Source: Lytechinus variegatus
Taxonomy: Eukaryota > Echinodermata > Echinoidea > Temnopleuroida > Toxopneustidae
Assembly: GCF_018143015.1 (NCBI RefSeq)
Contig: NC_054752.1
Location: 5,257,216 to 5,321,215, forward strand
Direction: 5' to 3'
DNA length: 64,000 bases
Shown in pieces: positions 8,885 through 21,013 of the stretch. Numbering within the stretch: the first letter of the stretch is position 1; each line of letters starts with the position of its first letter. The position numbers and the translations under genes were made by a program. Below the pieces are notes generated by a model. The model saw only the letters and a list, made by a program, of their open reading frames with translations, did not search any database and had not been told where the DNA came from.

Positions 8885-11800
8885 GCAAATTTAGATATTT
8901 TAATTATCTAGTGTAACGTATTATCTAGTATATATACAAGCGATACATTAAAAAAGCTTTGAAAATGGATAATACGTTCGAAAAACCTATTTTCATACCC
9001 CTGCTAATATTTGAACTTTAATTTGAAAATCGTTTGGAAGCAGATTAAATAGATATTGAAATGATTTAGTGTAAAAATATGCTAATGATCAGTCACCGGG
9101 TTAACTCCGGGTTAATAGTAAAGAAAATGTATGAAAATAATTTTAACAATACTTGGACTTGCGTTTGAAAAAAAGAAGTTACAATATATCTATCGCTATA
9201 CATGTAGATATTGGAATGATTTATTGAAACGTCTATGTGCAAATGTTTTGCTAACTAATATGATACATGGAAACATTAAAAAGATGAACGCAGAAACCAT
9301 CTACAACACTTTTTCGGACTATTGCGGTCGCGTTCTATTTTTGTTTTACAATACAATATCATTTTAGGTAGCATGAAAACTGACACGAATCTAATCGATT
9401 TCAGACGAAACTGGTCAAGACCCCCTTGTGATTACATGTATGTTCATCATATTTATAATACTAAATCATTGTCTTATAGTGGTTCACACATTTTTGAAAA
9501 CTTAGATTTGGGTGGTCCTTTTCAGGACCAACATTTGCCAAAGAAACATACATGGTGTACCGTGAAATCTACTACACTATTTTTCTTCGCCATGGAAACC
9601 TTCAGAAGTTATAACTTAGAATTTATAACAATATTCCATGTTATCATTATGTATAAAACAAAATATTCTTGTCAAGTGAAACTCATTAATTTAAACTAGA
9701 AATTTAATTAGGCACGATAAAGATTATTAGGCGGTATCTTGAAAAGAAAAAAAATATTTACATCAGTTTGTTCAAAAAAATGCAGCAGAATAATTTTTTC
9801 ACGCAAATACATCTACTATATAGGTTATGTGTAAAAAAGTTTATACCAGCAATCCCCTGATATTTTGTTTACAATAGCAGAATCATTTATGAATGTAGTA
9901 AGTTATAGAGTAAATAGAAAAGAAAAGCATTATCCTTGTAAAGTACCAAACAATACTTATCTCAAACATGTTTCCATGTTTTTTTAGATATAGATATTCA
10001 AATGATGTAGCTGTAGTATATACAAATAATCTTACATAACTTTTTGTTAATAGTAAACTATGATACATAAAACATCAAAAGATGATCGGATAAACCGTTT
10101 AAAAAACAACAACTATCGCATACATCCCACATTCCCAATTAAGTGTTTATCATATTTCCCAATCAAGTTCATTTACGTTACTCAGATGAAAAGATGTCGT
10201 CAAAACAATTTTGAATGAACAAAGAATTGATAAAAAATAATTTGTTTAAGCTTGGAAAACGATACAAATCTAAACGATATCAGTTCTTTAGGTGATCATA
10301 ATAATGCGCCTGCCAACATATAATTTCCCTTGTCATTCATACATAATGATTGAACATAAATTTACAGCAACACAGTCACTGCCCGATATAGTATTGAAAT
10401 AAACGTATTTACATCAGCCTACCACAAACATCTATCTGATCTTGTTTATTAAAGCGAATGAATCAATTATGTATCTGGATGTCTTATTATAAAAACCGAC
10501 CTGCAATCAGCGACAAATTTCTGTTCAACTCTTGCAGATATTCATTTAATTCTTAAGAAGAAATAATGTAGTCAAAATACTCTCGATTACACAAAGCATT
10601 ATCAAAACCATTTCCGTTCGGATGAAAATTTAAAAAATCCAACAAATTGCAGTTATCGTCTTATTGCACCTGCAACTAAATCGTAATTGAACATAAATTT
10701 AATAAACATTCCAGCAAGCAAAACAGTCATTGATGCAGGCCTACTTGAATGGAACATGTCAAACAAATATTATAAATATGCAGCTGTTCATTAAAAGCAA
10801 TTTAATCTTTATACACATGGACATTCAAAATAAAATTTAAAAATCCTGTTTGACTCTTGCAGAAGCACATATTCATATAGTAATTAGATCAAAAAGCAAT
10901 AAGCAAAGCATTTCCCTTTCATGAACCCAAAACCAAAAACAAACATAGCTACACATGACCAAAATGGAATAAATCACTATCAAATGTGCATTCTCGTAAC
11001 AGCAGATCCCGTTTAGTAAATAAACACTATACTGGTACATTTTGGTTACCAAGTCCTAATGGTGAAGTTATACACTACTGCTTATATTTGCATGTTATGT
11101 ACAATGTAGGCCCCCTGATTTTTTTTTTTTGCAAGAGCAAAAATAATCATTGTAACAGCCCCCTCTCTCGGTAAATCCAGGTAATTTTAATCATGTCAAG
11201 GGGTTGTTTCGTATGTAGCCACATCAAAACTCTTTGTTGGTTTATGTTGATCTGATGTTGGAAGCGAAAATATACAAACAAGCAAGCAATGTTTAGATGT
11301 AATGCGCATCGAGATACAGCGAACGTCACCACGATCCTTTCTAAAATCGCAACATTATTCTCAGATCAATTATAATTTGAACGTTTAACGTGTTTTCAAA
11401 GGAGTCAAAAGAACACAATTTCAATGTATAAAGGAGTATAGCGCTTCGTGTAATTTCAATTTTCATTACTGAATCAAGATATCACTGAGCATTCATTTTA
11501 AGTAACAACTACTGATTCACTAGCATGATAAGACATTAGTTGCTAAAATACACGTGATGGACTATTAGAAGGATATTTTTAAAGGCATGATTACATAAAA
11601 TTAGGGAACATTTTAAGTGCTAAGTATTACAATTAGCATAAATGAAACTAAACTCAAATAAATATTAATTAATCCAAGAAAGCAACGGCGTAGTCTTTTA
11701 TAAAATATTCTGACACAACGTGTACAATATAAGAGCATATCCCCGATTGGTTTCCAATTATGACTATGAAGCTGACCCATTAACAAACCATGAATTTACG

Positions 11801-11901
11801 ATGAATCATGCGTTGTTGTTTTTTTAAGAAGCATATAATGGTAAGATGTAGCAATATTCCCAATATCATTTGTTTCTTTGGTATTATCATCTGTCATGGA
11901 T
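8885..11901. other. 3' flank of TRIM-like gene A
   Basis: AT-rich, no supported gene. The right part (about 10,080-11,350) is almost identical to 36,250-37,580 and similar to 52,680-53,480, while the left part (8,900-9,700) is much more diverged from the equivalents near 35,000 and 51,300. At 9,364-9,366 a single TTA marks the empty site where units 3-5 carry a Harbinger-like MITE. Open frames at 9,131-9,699 are not kept in the paralogous units. Confidence 0.65.
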
Positions 11902-13710
11902 CTAGACGATGAATTGCTTTTTGAATATGAGAATATTATCTCCATCACATGCAATTATATTCCCTGATGACATCATCATCACTCGAGATACGGTAAGGTG
12001 ATATCTATTCCCCATTGTAGTTGATAAAGGGAATAATGCTACTCTTCTCTTCTTCATATCACCCTCACTCATCACCTGATCAATCACACGCGTCTTTCTC
12101 TCATCATCTGATGTCACGACGTAGAGGTCGTCTGTCATACGATCAACACACACATTCAAGATGACATCACTGTGGGGGATTTCCCTATGATCACCCTCTC
12201 TGTCAATGATGAGTGCTCTGCGATCAGATGGTGAAGGTCGAGCGATGATGTGACCTGATGACAGCACATCGTACATTACTATCTTCTCTTTACACGTGAT
12301 GGTATTGATAATCTCATCATTAGCTGGGTTGATGACGTATATCATAGACTGACCCGATTCAGCAGCGATGATCATCCCATCCTGATCGATTGCAACGCGC
12401 ACCGCTACATCAGTACGCGTCGTGTTTCTTGGTATTGTGACGTCATTGATGTGATTCCACTGTCTGTCGTATACACTGATGCACCCAGGTAGACTGTCTC
12501 CTCTACAACCTGTGATGTATCTACCACATACTATCTTGTCATCATTCACTGCTGCACATGATGTTATATATGTATCACTACCTTTGATCACGCTCTGTGT
12601 GGTTTTACTGTTCAAATGTAACATGTAGGTGTGTGTTCCACCAAAGTTCCTATCTGTGATCATCACCTTATCTTCATCTATACATCCAACAATGTACGGG
12701 AATGTGATTTTATCTCTGACATTGATTGTATCAATGAGCTTCCACTCTCCATCATACCCATCAATTCTTCCATCATACTTCTCTCTCCCAACACCCTTCA
12801 CAAACCTCACACCTGATACAACACGATTTATTTCTTTCACCTCACCCTCATTCAGTTGCTTCTTTAGTTCCTCACTCACTGATGCATGCACACGATGTCC
12901 ATCTATGACAATATTTTTATCGTCTTCAAGAATTCTGTCCAGTGTCTCTTTTGCTTTCTCTGCTGATTTGATGTCGTCTTGCCATGATTTCTCAAGCTCT
13001 CCAATCTTTCTCTCGATCTCTTGAGCGATCTTCTGAATGTCACCATGAAGAATGCGTTGTTTATCAGTAATCGGCTTTCGTCTTTTCTCTGCAATTGAAC
13101 GATTTTCTTCATGCCGCTTCTCTCTCTTCTCATTGTTCTTTTCAATTTTATCCTTGAGCTTTCGAATCTCCTTCTGAAGTTGTTCATTTTCCCCATCAAT
13201 TTCCTTGTCGATTTTATCAGCATCTTCCTTTTCCCTGGCTGTGTCTCTTTCGATCGCGATTTCGATTTCGGAATCAACACCACGCTGAATAGTTTGTAAA
13301 TGTTCGTCTTTGGCTTGTCTGGTCTTATGAATCTCATTCCCATAGATGCGACATAACTCTGATTTATCACTCGCTCTATTCTTTAGGATGCTGAGATCTT
13401 CTCTATTTTTCTTCAGTGCGATCATGATATCCTCTTGAACGCACTGTTGTTGGCGATGATCTATCGATGCACATGAATAACATAATGCTACGTTATGTGT
13501 TCTGCAATACAAACGTATTAATTCGTCATGTTCCTTACATAAGAGATTAGGTACACCTCTTCGTACTATTCCAATGCATTCTTTTTTCAAGGCGCAGTCA
13601 TGACAGAGCTTCTTCTTCTCCTTCACATAGAACGTGACGTCAGTAACTGATTTACATTCAGCTTCTTCACAAACAGCGCCCTCTACTAACGAGCTAAATT
13701 CAGACGCCAT
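11902..13710 (-). CDS. TRIM-like B-box/coiled-coil/propeller protein, copy A (intact)
   Basis: This is a 602-residue single-exon reading frame starting at MASEF. The frame stays open 35 codons further upstream, but MASEF/MASEL/MASKF is the start kept in all four copies, and a splice acceptor lies just upstream at 13,745. Residues 14-45 hold a divergent first zinc module (C14, C19, C36, C39, C45). Residues 58-90 form a B-box 2: C58-x2-H61-x7-C69-x2-H72-x4-C77-x2-C80-x4-H85-x4-C90. Residues ~95-265 are a charged coiled coil rich in K/E/R. Residues ~225-330 are the most conserved part across copies. Residues ~322-602 show repeated short beta-rich units such as GCIDEDKVMITD and AIDQDGMIIAA, resembling an NHL/six-bladed propeller. 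There is no RING finger, so E3 ligase activity is not supported; the role is more likely scaffold or ligand recognition. It is probably cytoplasmic: I see no signal peptide or membrane helix. Echinoderms are known for expanded TRIM-like families, some considered immune. Function here is inferred. Confidence 0.87.
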   Translation of the reverse strand: MASEFSSLVEGAVCEEAECKSVTDVTFYVKEKKKLCHDCALKKECIGIVRRGVPNLLCKEHDELIRLYCRTHNVALCYSCASIDHRQQQCVQEDIMIALKKNREDLSILKNRASDKSELCRIYGNEIHKTRQAKDEHLQTIQRGVDSEIEIAIERDTAREKEDADKIDKEIDGENEQLQKEIRKLKDKIEKNNEKREKRHEENRSIAEKRRKPITDKQRILHGDIQKIAQEIERKIGELEKSWQDDIKSAEKAKETLDRILEDDKNIVIDGHRVHASVSEELKKQLNEGEVKEINRVVSGVRFVKGVGREKYDGRIDGYDGEWKLIDTINVRDKITFPYIVGCIDEDKVMITDRNFGGTHTYMLHLNSKTTQSVIKGSDTYITSCAAVNDDKIVCGRYITGCRGDSLPGCISVYDRQWNHINDVTIPRNTTRTDVAVRVAIDQDGMIIAAESGQSMIYVINPANDEIINTITCKEKIVMYDVLSSGHIIARPSPSDRRALIIDREGDHREIPHSDVILNVCVDRMTDDLYVVTSDDERKTRVIDQVMSEGDMKKRRVALFPLSTTMGNRYHLTVSRVMMMSSGNIIACDGDNILIFKKQFIV

Positions 13711-14862
13711 CCTAATAAAAGTCAAAGGAAGATCTGGGTGAAAGCTGTACAGAAAGTTTTGAGAGAGAAAGAAAGGAATACAAGGAAATGACAATCTAAT
13801 TAAATTTAGATACATGTGTGTAAACCGTTATAAAAAAGAAAAACTCGTGCGAGAAAAGGGAGAGAAAAAGAGGTAGGACCGAGCGAGTGGGGGAGAAAGA
13901 GGGGGAAGGGGGGGGGGGGGGCAGTTTTAGCGTTACAATGCTTATGTTTGAAACCCTGTGTATATTTATTTGACCCCAAGTCGACCCCATGACAACATTG
14001 ATTTTTCATTTTTATCTTTCTCATTGACATTGAAATAAAGCAGCAACAATCATACATAAGTATTAAATTATAAACAACCAAGAAGTATGCAATAACATAA
14101 TATTCTGTTAAAGATACAATCAGTCGAGTTATAAGGTAAAAGCTTAATTTAAGTCAAAGAAATATGATTGGACCTACATAAAAGCAAGCTTGTAAAATTG
14201 CAGGCCTCTTTTGGTTCGAATCATTAAAGAAAGCAAAATTAAACAAGCAGAACGATGAAAATTTCATCAAAATCGGATCATCTAAAATCAGAAAGATATG
14301 TATTTCTCACAAAAGAGTTATACGCACAACCCAGTGATATGCAAATGAGAGTCAATTACAACTCACCATTTCCTTTGTTTTTTAATGTTCGAGTGATAAT
14401 ATTTTTCAGTTGTATATATATTTTATAATGAAGACCATTTTGATAGAACCATGCAAATGTTAGGAAATGGTTATTCCACATGTTTATGGATGAATAAATG
14501 TTTGTTTCACATGACGGGGAAAAAATAATAATGTTTCATACAGTAATTAATGTAATACAAAGGCAATGGCGAGTTGGTGATGTCACTAGTCGCCTCATTT
14601 GTGACCGACCTGGATGTGCATATCATAATTATTTTTGTCATAATCGTTATCATAATCATTACTACCATCATCAATATGAGTAGTATTATTATCATTATCA
14701 TAATTATTATTCTCTCCCGAAAGCGCCATGTATTCGATTACTATCCTAAAATTGTTTTATTAATTTAAAAAGATCCGTGTTGAAATAAAAAAAAACTCTA
14801 ATATATCAATCGCATGCAGCAAAAATCAATAATACCATTACACAAAAATGTGAAGTCCTTAC
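13711..14862 (-). other. Gene A 5' UTR end and predicted intron (13,745-14,862)
   Basis: On the minus strand a pyrimidine-rich stretch leads to TTTCTGTACAG with the AG ending at 13,745, giving an acceptor 35 bases before the ATG. A matching donor GACGAAG|GTAAGGA lies with its exon ending at 14,863. The intron contains a G-run with GA-rich flanks (13,860-13,925) also found in units 2 and 4, and a dispersed repeat. Transcript data would be needed to confirm. Confidence 0.6.
14205..14640. repeat. Dispersed repeat of echinoid type inside the intron
   Basis: Words such as TTTCATCAAAATCGG, GATATGCAAATGAGAG and GGTGATGTCACTAGTC occur here in an order I associate with abundant sea-urchin repeats, and relatives occur in the TTAA-flanked MITEs of the gene units. 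The exact ends are unclear. Confidence 0.5.
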
Positions 14863-15060
14863 CTTCGTCAGCCGAAATTATAGCTCACCTGAAGATTAAA
14901 CAAGAAAATGATTGAGAGGTAAATAAAAAGACTTGAAAATTGAAAGCAGATCATGATACCAGTAAAATGGCGACTTGTTGTGCCAATGATCTTCGAGGGA
15001 TGTTTCGACTATGGACTTAACATTCACGAATGATTCGCTTCGCAAGTCTATTTGATAAAG
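14863..15060 (-). other. Predicted non-coding first exon and promoter side, gene A
   Basis: The exon end (donor at 14,863) matches in position and context the donors at 28,808 and 56,227 upstream of B and D. Upstream, GTTGTGCCAATGA (14,976-14,988) is shared with 28,934 and 56,355. The transcription start cannot be placed from sequence alone. Right limit is approximate. Confidence 0.45.
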
Positions 15061-15175
15061 GAGAAAAAAGGTGAAAGTTATGACTGCACTTACTGACTCT
15101 AGTCTGCAGGCACAGACCCTGATTTGAACTTTGATCAGCAAGTGTGCCTCCACGCGAGAGCCTTTAGTACACAAG

Positions 15176-15795
15176 TGTAACAGTACATTTTGCTGTACTC
15201 TTACATTTGGCTTTCCATACTTTATTGTTTACATTCAACTTGTTTATTTCCATTCCAACTCCTCTCATCCTTCTTTCCATCCTCACAATCCATACATTGT
15301 CATTATCTCATCTTTCATTCCATCTCCACAATACATCTCACATAGCAACACAGGTTCATTGCATTTCATTCTTTCATTCAGTTTCCCCTCAGTCATGCTT
15401 CCTGGTTTTCCTTTAGCTTTCCACTCCACATGGTCTTATTGTTTAATTCTCATTAGGATTCAGTTTAACTCATGATCACCCTTCTCTATTCTCTGATTGG
15501 TCCTTATTTTTAAATAGGGTGAGTTCATTTTACAGTTCATACCATTTTCCTTGTATTTGATTGGTTGATTTCTATGATTATCCAATGTGGGTACATTGGC
15601 AGAAGATAAGATTGGAAAGTAAAGTCAGTGCTGATCTGGACTTCATCTTGTTAACTTCTGATTTATTCTGTGTTCACCCTATCTTCAGTTTAATAATTTT
15701 AGTTTAATTAAAGGAGAGCTTAGGAGATTGATTGTACAGGAGAGCGTAGGAGACTGATTTTATGATTTTACAAGAGTACAAACGGTCATGTTACA
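15176..15795. mobile_element. Solo LTR, 620 bp
   Basis: It begins TGTAACAG and ends GGTCATGTTACA, the TG...CA with inverted TGTAAC/GTTACA ends expected for an LTR. CAAG flanks it on both sides (15,172-15,175 and 15,796-15,799). A TATA-like TTTTTAAATAGGG lies at 15,508, followed by sequence that could be an R region. No gag, pol or second LTR is nearby, so it is probably a recombined solo LTR. Confidence 0.7.
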
Positions 15796-15799
15796 CAAG

Positions 15800-18081
15800 G
15801 ATTGAGTAGGCTGCACATTCAGACCCTTATCTTGAGTGAAGGGTTTGCCCTGACTCCGTGATGTCGCAATGATATGCATTACAGGAGCACACACTACTAA
15901 AGGTATTTATCCATAGGCTCGTGTGTTAAACGTGAGATTTGTTTAAATATAAAATTGTCCGCGGTTTTTTTCTCGAAAGGGGGTCTGAAACCCAAAATAC
16001 TTAAATACTTTGCCGAATGTGTTTAAAGGTATTCATGGGCAACTAATAAAATAGCCCCAAAACATACTCAAAGGATCAAATAATACTACTTCATTTCATT
16101 TAATAATACATCATATCTAAAGAAGTGATATTCTCAATTCATGCCCATGTGATGAAAATGCAATAACATGCCCATCATTGATTATATTATGAATATATTT
16201 TCTAAGTGTGACGTCAACGGGTCAGGGGCACTTCCCAATAAAACCGGAACGTATTCATAGTGTGCAGCTTTCGAAACTTTCACCGATTAATTCGACTGAG
16301 GACTATGTTTTCAAGACGGCCATGACTTCCCTTTGTCTATTATGTATAAGGCCTTTTGTTTTGAATATTCGACTCAACCAAAATTACAAAACGATTTTTA
16401 ATTTCCAATGTATTATTAAGAGTTATTAGTTAGAGCATAAAAATAAGGACGGGAGACGATCCATGTTGCGGAATGGAGGAGGGGGGGAAAAAAATAACAG
16501 ATTTTTTTGTCCGCTTTTTGCAACAAATCGCAATACAAATTGCTTGCCGAAAAATTACAATTTCGAATATTTAATCAAAACGTTTAATATATACATTTCA
16601 TTTAAACATTAATTTTCAACAGTATTGTTGTGCCAAGGTGATTGATTTCATAGTGCTTTCTTAAAACAAGAAAAAAAATAATTAGAAAAAGTAATCACAT
16701 ATTAGCATTGCGCATCATACATTGTTTTAAGTAGTCAAAAGCATGCCGACGAATCGATATGTTTGCCTTCCAACAATTTATTACAGTAGGGGAGGGAAAG
16801 GGCGGTCGACTCCATCCCTTTCCCCTCCCATGATCCACATGTATATCTCTGATCTGATTTATGAATTACAAAACTGTATACATCCTCAAAATGGCAATCG
16901 TGTTACAATTGTCAGACTGAACAAAAATTACCAAGAAAAAAAGGGAAAGAAAATTAAGAGAAGATTCTTCATTGTCTTTCTTGAATATTACATCCAAATA
17001 AACATGTATCACGAAATTAGATTTTTGTCATGAATATGTCAAAATTTAGCCACTCGTTTCGCTCACTCGCGTCACTTTTCATAAATTTCAGCCAATACGC
17101 CTTATATAAAAATAAAAATATTATGGTTGGACTTCTTGCTAATCAGCAGACTTCCTCTTAACCTTTTTATTACTTTCGCCATAGTTTCCGAATTACGCAG
17201 TCAAAATTTATTTCCAAATCTACTTATTGGCTTGAATTGTTCTGCAGTTCCTTTAATATGTTATGTTTTAGAATTAAAAATTCCTTCTTTAGGCAAGAAC
17301 AATTTTTTTCAAAACCGAAGTATGGGAAAACGTGTTTTTTTTTCAAATCCTTTGATTGTGTGCTACAAAGGTTATGGTTCCTTTGAACAGTGGCATACTG
17401 ATGGGTTGGGGCTTGGGGTGTCCCCCCCCCACCATAAAAAAAATGACTCAATACACCATTGCCGTTAAAAGAAATGAATCCTTTGCTGTTTGTCCTGTCA
17501 AGCACATAAACTTGGTGAAATATTCAATAACCCCTTGAAAATAGGATTCATGTCTTTTACAGGTACCATAACATAATATGTTTCACATAATAAAAGGATT
17601 TGAATAATTACAAATTCTACCAATTGAAAATTCAAATCTTCTTTCTTGGGTTGACAAAAAGTCTTCTTTTTTACTTAATCTGGAACCCAAATCACAGCAT
17701 GAAACATGTATACTTTTCTAGGTTTGTTTATGTTTTCGTACCGGAAGATTAAATAAGTTGCATACTTTTTCGTTAATACAACAGCATTGACTTTGAATAT
17801 TCAAGGAAATTTGTACAAAAGCTTTGCATCGTGTAATTTCCCTTTTCCTTGTGACTTTGGACTTGACCCGGATGCTTGGGCCATACTGTAGCTGAAATGA
17901 AGGCAATGGCGGAAGTGCCAGTATCAACATTTCTAATGTATATAGCTGAGGGCAGAGTCCAATTCTCCAAATTAATAGCCAGTACATGCATTGGCCTTTA
18001 CATAAATGTAAACATGATGCACATAACGCATGCGAATAAATAAAATATGTTTTTCATGACTGTGAAGACATGAAATATGTA
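15800..18081. other. Intergenic, no gene supported
   Basis: AT-rich, with short open frames (16,208-16,429; 16,743-17,033; 17,127-17,468) lacking domains, splice logic or paralogs. A G/C-run patch at 17,390-17,445 with CAGTGGCATACTGATGGG resembles a hAT-type terminus, but I cannot find its partner end. Confidence 0.5.
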
Positions 18082-18905
18082 CAGCGCGTCCCACAAAAAA
18101 CGAAACCGAGATTTATCGATGATTTATCATAACTTAATCACAAATACAATAGACAAATGACCTACCATTGTAAAGCTTAGAATCTCCTCTTTTATCTAAA
18201 ATTACTTAGATTCTTACTCATTAACGCATGAGTGAGCGCGGGGAAAAAACAATTTGAAAAGGGGACACCAAAAAGTAACTTGGCGGGCCCTATCTGGGTT
18301 TTAAAAAGAAAACCACATTTTCAAAAAGTGATATATCTGTTCTTTAATTTGACACGTCAATTACAGAAAATGGTCAAGAAATAACAAAGTTCTAGTTATT
18401 TGAAATAGGGCTTGAATTTCAATAATTTCATAAAATGAAGAGGTTTTACAGGCTAGTCAAACTCACTCGATACTCCGTTTTGTTGACGATCAGCCACGCA
18501 TCAAGACTTTTGTTACCGTGCGATAGCTTCTGTGGGAAACCGGTAAAAAACACCTTTATTTAACAAAATTATGGAAATACAAGCATTGTTTCGAGGGATC
18601 ACAGCTTTTTTACTTCTTGACCATTTTCTGTGATTAAGGTATTAAAGAAAAGATATTGATATTTTTAGTCATGTGATTTTCTTTTTGAAATACAGATATA
18701 TACCCCCGCCAAATGAGTTTTTGACATTCTTTTTCGCATTGTTTTGCTCACTTATGCGTGAATGAGGAATAATCTAAGTAATACCAGATGAATGAGGTGA
18801 TTCTACGCTTTACATTGGTAGGTAATTTGTCTATTTTATTTATATATGATTAAGTTATGATAAATCATCGTTAAATCTCGGTTTCGTTTTTTCTGGGACG
18901 CACTG
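18082..18905. mobile_element. Mariner-type foldback MITE, 824 bp
   Basis: Terminal inverted repeats start CAGCGCGTCCCACAAAAAAC at left, and the right-end complement reads CAGTGCGTCCCAGAAAAAAC; TA flanks both ends (18,080-18,081 and 18,906-18,907). This is the target site and TIR style of Tc1/mariner. The arms are unusually long: homology continues for about 250-300 bp inward, around a unique centre near 18,430-18,590. There is no transposase. Confidence 0.88.
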
Positions 18906-19564
18906 TATATTTCGATCAACTAGAAAATGCGTCATGAGATTTCGAAATTCTTTAAATCTAACGAGAAGAAATGAAGGTAATTCTGCGACCTTGTTTCCCT
19001 TTTATTGTTTCCTGAATCTAGTAGAAGATCAAAGAATATTCAGAAAGGGGAAATTCATCTTTATGCACATGGGCTAATATCCCATGTTGGAAAGAACACA
19101 GATGACTTATTCTGACGTCGTTTTTTTTAAAGTTGTGGCTAAACTCTGGATAGCCAGTAATCCTTAACTGTCTAACAGTATAGACCAATTTCACGGCCGG
19201 TTTATGTATTTGGCCCTCTATCGGCGACGCCATTGCTGCGGTGTGCAAGTGCGCTGACCGCGACTGGCTCTGTGTACAAATTCAATGAAAGATTACAGAT
19301 AAGCTCTGATATTGTGTCATTAACTTCATCATAAATCAATAAAATAACGCATGGACACCTGGGTAGACGATGTAAGACAATGGCCATATCTGACCGATGA
19401 AGGTATGATGAATTTTTGCACTTTGGCTACTTTTTCCCCTTAGTTTTGTCAGTAAAAGTGAGTTGATGATGACCAAGAATCGCTGTTGGTTTTCATCAGG
19501 GAGCTCACTTCTTGTTGCTAGTAAATTGTGTTAGAGTAGTGGGAGAGTGAACGAGACATAGAGT

Positions 19565-19680
19565 GAGAGAGAGAGAGAGAGGATGAGAGAGAGGATGAGA
19601 GTATGTGTGAGAGGAGGGGGATAGGGAGAGGGGAATAGTGAGAAGGGGGGGGGGTAGTGAGAGAGAGAGAGGGGGACTGA
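19565..19680. repeat. GA-rich microsatellite
   Basis: GA/GAGGAT repeats with a G9 run. Open frames on the complement (19,518-19,922) are low-complexity translations of this and the palindrome. Confidence 0.8.
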
Positions 19681-19814
19681 TATTTCCATCTAAGCATGAT
19701 CAAATAAACCCCCCTCCCTCCCCCCACAAAAAACCACCACCACCACATTTTATGCAGGCCTATAAGTATCCAAAAGGAGGGGGCAAGGCAAGAGAATAAA
19801 ACAGAGAGGAAGGA

Positions 19815-20100
19815 GAAAGGAGGAAGGGGAAGAGAGGGCCAGGGCCCTGATTCATAAAAAGTTGTTATGATAGCAACTCCTGCTGGAACGTTAACTACCA
19901 TGGTAACAGTGAGAATGCCCATTTCATAAAAAAGTTATGATAGCAACTCTTGCTGGAATGGCAATTTTTATTATAAAAGTCAATCAGGAAGCAGAATTCT
20001 CACTTTTGCCATGGTAGTTACCGTTCCAGCAGGAGTTGCTATCATAGCAACTTTTTATGAAACAGGGCCCTGGCCCTCTCTTCCCCTTCCTCCCTCTTTT
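19815..20100. mobile_element. Palindromic MITE-like element with mirrored flanks
   Basis: The arms begin CAGGGCCCTG and run through ATAAAAAGTTG, TATGATAGCAACTCCTGC and CTACCATGG, then return inverted. The symmetry continues into the flanks: AGGAAGGGGAAGAGAGGGCC at left is complemented exactly by GGCCCTCTCTTCCCCTTCCT at right. Arms are roughly 110 bp. Confidence 0.8.
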
Positions 20101-20469
20101 TTATCTACTGGCGACGCATTCCTTCATCACGGCCTGGAAACCTATGCAGGGAGTACGGCTTCACACACAAACTGGCTTCATGAGTCCAAGGCGAGTGAAT
20201 TTCACATTCACTTTGCTTCCAATCCTGAAGCTTTCTCCAATTGTTGTGGCAATTGAACACAGCACAGCTGCGACCTGAACTTCTCCGATTAATGCTCATT
20301 GTGAATCTTACAAGAAATCTGCTCAATTGTTACAAAATAAAAAAAAATCGAACGAATGTACCAAATGCCCTATTGACTTGTGTACTATAAAAGTTGATTC
20401 GCCCACCGCAGCATGGCGACCAGTCTGCTGCCCTCTCACGTTGTGAAATTGGTCTATAGAGGTTCAATC

Positions 20470-21010
20470 ATCAACTCACTTGACTCTCAAATCATGCTTC
20501 CTCCGTCGGAATGATAAATAAGATAACTGTATCCATCACGTATATAATCGAATCTAGTTTAATTTATGCCTTGTTATACCGAAGTAAGAACTTAGCATTT
20601 TTTTCATGTCAAGTATTTACAGGGTCGTTTTCGTTGTGCACTTTGGATGATTGTATTCAAAGTTAATTTTCTACAGGTACCCCATTTGGGATGCCTGGAT
20701 ATATATTTATCCTTGCCGAAATTACGTGCACTGCGACAGTGACCCCTTAATTTTAATTTAAATTCCTATGCTAATACTTTATATTGCTTATTGTCTTGTA
20801 ATTGTTTTAATCTGTAATTCATGTTCATTTCAGTTTGTACTGCGAGACATGATGTTTTAATAAAATCCATTTATCTATCCGAAAGAGCATACTAAATGTA
20901 AGAAACTCAAAAGAAAATCAAAATTGTGATATGTTTGGAGTTGGACTGTAGTCAAAGTAAAACGCGGCAAGCAAAATACGGGTCATTGTCCCAGTGTCTT
21001 ACTGTGTGCT
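20470..21010. other. Intergenic; possible retroelement 3' tail
   Basis: The stretch ending GATGTTTTAATAAAATCCA (20,850-20,870) looks like a transcript 3' end with a polyadenylation signal, perhaps of a retroelement. No coding sequence precedes it. Otherwise nothing recognised. Confidence 0.35.
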
Positions 21011-21013
21011 CAC

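Larger units (their letters stand above)
19180..20460. repeat. Large imperfect inverted repeat
   Basis: TATAGACCAATTTCAC at 19,181 is inverted as GTGAAATTGGTCTATA near 20,444-20,459. Inside each, GGCGACGCCATTGCTGCGGTG faces the complement of CACCGCAGCATGGCGACC. The whole looks like an old composite mobile element about 1.3 kb long, with a younger palindrome (19,815-20,100) nested in it. Confidence 0.5.

Noticed and set aside
12629-13024. 131-codon open frame on the + strand, repeated at 27,389, 38,951 and 54,792
   Set aside because: It is antisense to the most conserved part of the TRIM-like genes and is kept only because that core is nearly identical in all copies. It is S/F/T-rich, with no domain or splice context.
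15131-15475. 114-codon frame overlapping the solo LTR
   Set aside because: It starts outside the LTR, crosses its boundary, and has no recognisable domain.
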